Part shown: piece by piece, positions 62,607 to 64,000 of the stretch
How the letters are laid out: each line of letters opens with the position of its first letter
Position numbering within the stretch: the first letter of the stretch is position 1
Assembly (NCBI RefSeq): GCF_019802255.1
Contig: NZ_JAHYSS010000002.1
Location: 558,001-622,000, forward strand
Origin: Pedobacter polysacchareus
Lineage (GTDB): Bacteria > Bacteroidota > Bacteroidia > Sphingobacteriales > Sphingobacteriaceae
Reading direction: 5' to 3'
DNA length: 64,000 bases
Notes under the pieces: generated by a model
The model's input: only the letters and a program-made list of their open reading frames with translations
Databases searched by the model: none
Told to the model about the DNA's origin: nothing
Program-made: the position numbers and the translations under genes

Positions 62607-64000
62607 ATGAAAATGATAAAATATACTTCAAAAATATTACCATTACTTGTGGTAGCCTTATCCTTTGGCGCTTGTAAAAAGGACTTGCTTAACATTAATC
62701 CTCAGCAGCAAACCGATGTGGAACTGGTAGTGATTGATTTACCAACCACTAAAGCTGCGGTAATGGGTACATACGGACTTTTACAGTCTTCTGCCTATTA
62801 TGGTCGTACCATGATGATCTTGCCGGATTTAATGGCAGATAATATGTATATCAGCAGGAAAAACTCTAAAAGATATACCAATTACGATCAATATACGGTA
62901 GCCACAAATGATAGTTATTCAGCTGCAACCTGGAATATCTTGTACCGTACTGTAGTGAACGCGAACATCATCATTTCTAAGGGAAAAGCATTAACCGTTC
63001 CGGAAACAGAAGCTGCTGAAGTAAATCACCTGATTGGAGAAGCTCACGTGTTAAGGGCATTGGCTAATTTTGATTTGGTACGTCTATATGCTGCACCTTA
63101 TAACGCGACTCCAGATGCCAGTCATATTGGTGTGCCGGTTGTAAGCGTAAGTGGTACCAGCAAGGAAGATATCATCAGCCCAAAAAGAAATACGGTAAAA
63201 GAAAGTTATGACCTGATCGTAGCTGATTTAAAAAGAGCGGTAGAAATTTTGCCAATTGCTCCGGTAGGATTTACAGCGAGCAACAAAGGTCATATTGGTC
63301 GTTTTGCTGCTGAGGCCTTGTTAGCAAGAGTATATCTGTATATGGGCGACTATGTAAATGCAGAGCTTGCCGCTACAGACGTAATCACTAATGGTAAATA
63401 TACTTTGCTAAGCAATGCCAATTACCTGAATTTCAGAGTTCAAAATAACTCGGAGTCAATCTTTGAAGTGGTTTTCAATACCACCAGCAACAATGGTACA
63501 GACGCTTTATCTAACTTCCTGACGCAAGGAGGAAGTTATGGTGATGGCCTGGCCACCGAAAATTTATTCAATGCTTACAAAGCAACGGATGCAAGAAGAG
63601 GTTTTGTGGTGAAAGGTAAAAGAACTGGTTCAGGTGGTGAAGATCCTGCTTATGTAATCACGAAATACAATAATATCAGTACTTATGAGGAAGGTATCAA
63701 AGTGATCCGCCTTGCAGAAGTTTACCTGATTCGTGCAGAAGCCAGAGCAAAACAAAGTGGAAAGGATGCTTTAGCAGCTGCTGATCTTGATGTGATTGCG
63801 AAACGTGCAGATTTAACAGCTACTACAACTACGGCAACCGGACAAGCTTTAATCGACCTGATCATGAATGAAAACAGGAAAGAATTTGCTTTTGAAGGAC
63901 ACCGTCTGTTCGACTTAACGCGTAATAAATTGGCTTTTACTAAATATGGTATGAGTGATTTTGTGCTTCAAGTCCCTAATAATTCTTTGAAAACCGTTCT
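62607..64000 (+). CDS. susD: SusD/RagB outer-membrane lipoprotein (cut by window edge)
   Basis: Read from the ATG at 62607: a lipoprotein signal ending LSFGACKKDLLN, then SusD-type text such as IIISKGKALTVPE, GEAHVLRALANFDLVRLYA, IGVPVV, and later EEGIKVIRLAEVYLIRAEAR and NENRKEFAFEGHRLFDLTR. These cover the helical TPR part and the C-terminal block, so only a short end is missing at the right edge. It binds glycan or other ligand on the cell surface and caps the SusC channel. Confidence 0.96.
   Translation, partial: MKMIKYTSKILPLLVVALSFGACKKDLLNINPQQQTDVELVVIDLPTTKAAVMGTYGLLQSSAYYGRTMMILPDLMADNMYISRKNSKRYTNYDQYTVATNDSYSAATWNILYRTVVNANIIISKGKALTVPETEAAEVNHLIGEAHVLRALANFDLVRLYAAPYNATPDASHIGVPVVSVSGTSKEDIISPKRNTVKESYDLIVADLKRAVEILPIAPVGFTASNKGHIGRFAAEALLARVYLYMGDYVNAELAATDVITNGKYTLLSNANYLNFRVQNNSESIFEVVFNTTSNNGTDALSNFLTQGGSYGDGLATENLFNAYKATDARRGFVVKGKRTGSGGEDPAYVITKYNNISTYEEGIKVIRLAEVYLIRAEARAKQSGKDALAAADLDVIAKRADLTATTTTATGQALIDLIMNENRKEFAFEGHRLFDLTRNKLAFTKYGMSDFVLQVPNNSLKTV

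Overview
The window looks like a chromosomal piece of a Bacteroidota bacterium of the Sphingobacteriaceae, most like Pedobacter. The evidence is a MurF-alanine racemase fusion, a short primary sigma factor of the Bacteroidetes type, a GAPDH with a long N-terminal extension, SusC/SusD proteins with a FecR/ECF pair, and promoters of the Bacteroidetes form (TTTG or TTG, 19-21 bases, TAnnTTTG). Most of it is core metabolism. I see no insertion sequence, prophage or CRISPR array.

Layout. 1-4149 (minus): sufB-sufC-sufD-sufS Fe-S assembly operon, with sufS cut by the left edge. 4436-9853: a PNGase F-like glycosidase, three tRNA-Gly(GCC) and two tRNA-Leu(UAA) genes in duplicated units, a small membrane protein, a zinc metallopeptidase and recX. 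10036-13095: murF-alr and a DUF502 membrane protein, followed by a 44-bp tandem repeat and a large terminator hairpin. 13477-15711 (minus): LOG-family protein and a sodium/solute symporter. 15790-18074: recR, an SDR oxidoreductase and an esterase-like hydrolase, facing a KirBac-type K+ channel. 19081-23033: trp operon (trpD, F, B, A) behind a Trp-Trp-Trp leader peptide and terminator. 23023-31276: nhaA, a Sua5-like protein, a glutamate-synthase-like FMN protein, asnS, a sensor kinase, a possible small RNA and sucC. 31342-37438: lolD with two unusual small genes, an S41 protease, an M28 peptidase and an aldo/keto reductase. 37590-44090: gap, the primary sigma factor, small regulators, an MBL hydrolase and lpd. 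44429-50649: an Oar-like TonB receptor and a large DUF6067-type glycosidase. 50868-52606: small membrane proteins and an AraC regulator.

52827-56982 is the most coherent regulatory unit: a Crp/Fnr-family regulator with two cysteines, a TauE/SafE exporter, a YeeE/YedE transporter split over two genes, and an ETHE1-like persulfide dioxygenase fused to two rhodanese domains. Two GTGA-N6-TCAC palindromes stand in front of the two transcription units, each centred 29.5 bases from the start of a -7-like element. This is the geometry of a class II Crp site, so the cluster reads as a self-contained sulfane-sulfur/thiosulfate response regulon.

57162-64000: an ECF sigma factor, a FecR anti-sigma factor, a SusC with an STN signalling domain, and the start of its SusD partner. 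This is a trans-envelope signalling and glycan-uptake locus that continues past the right edge.
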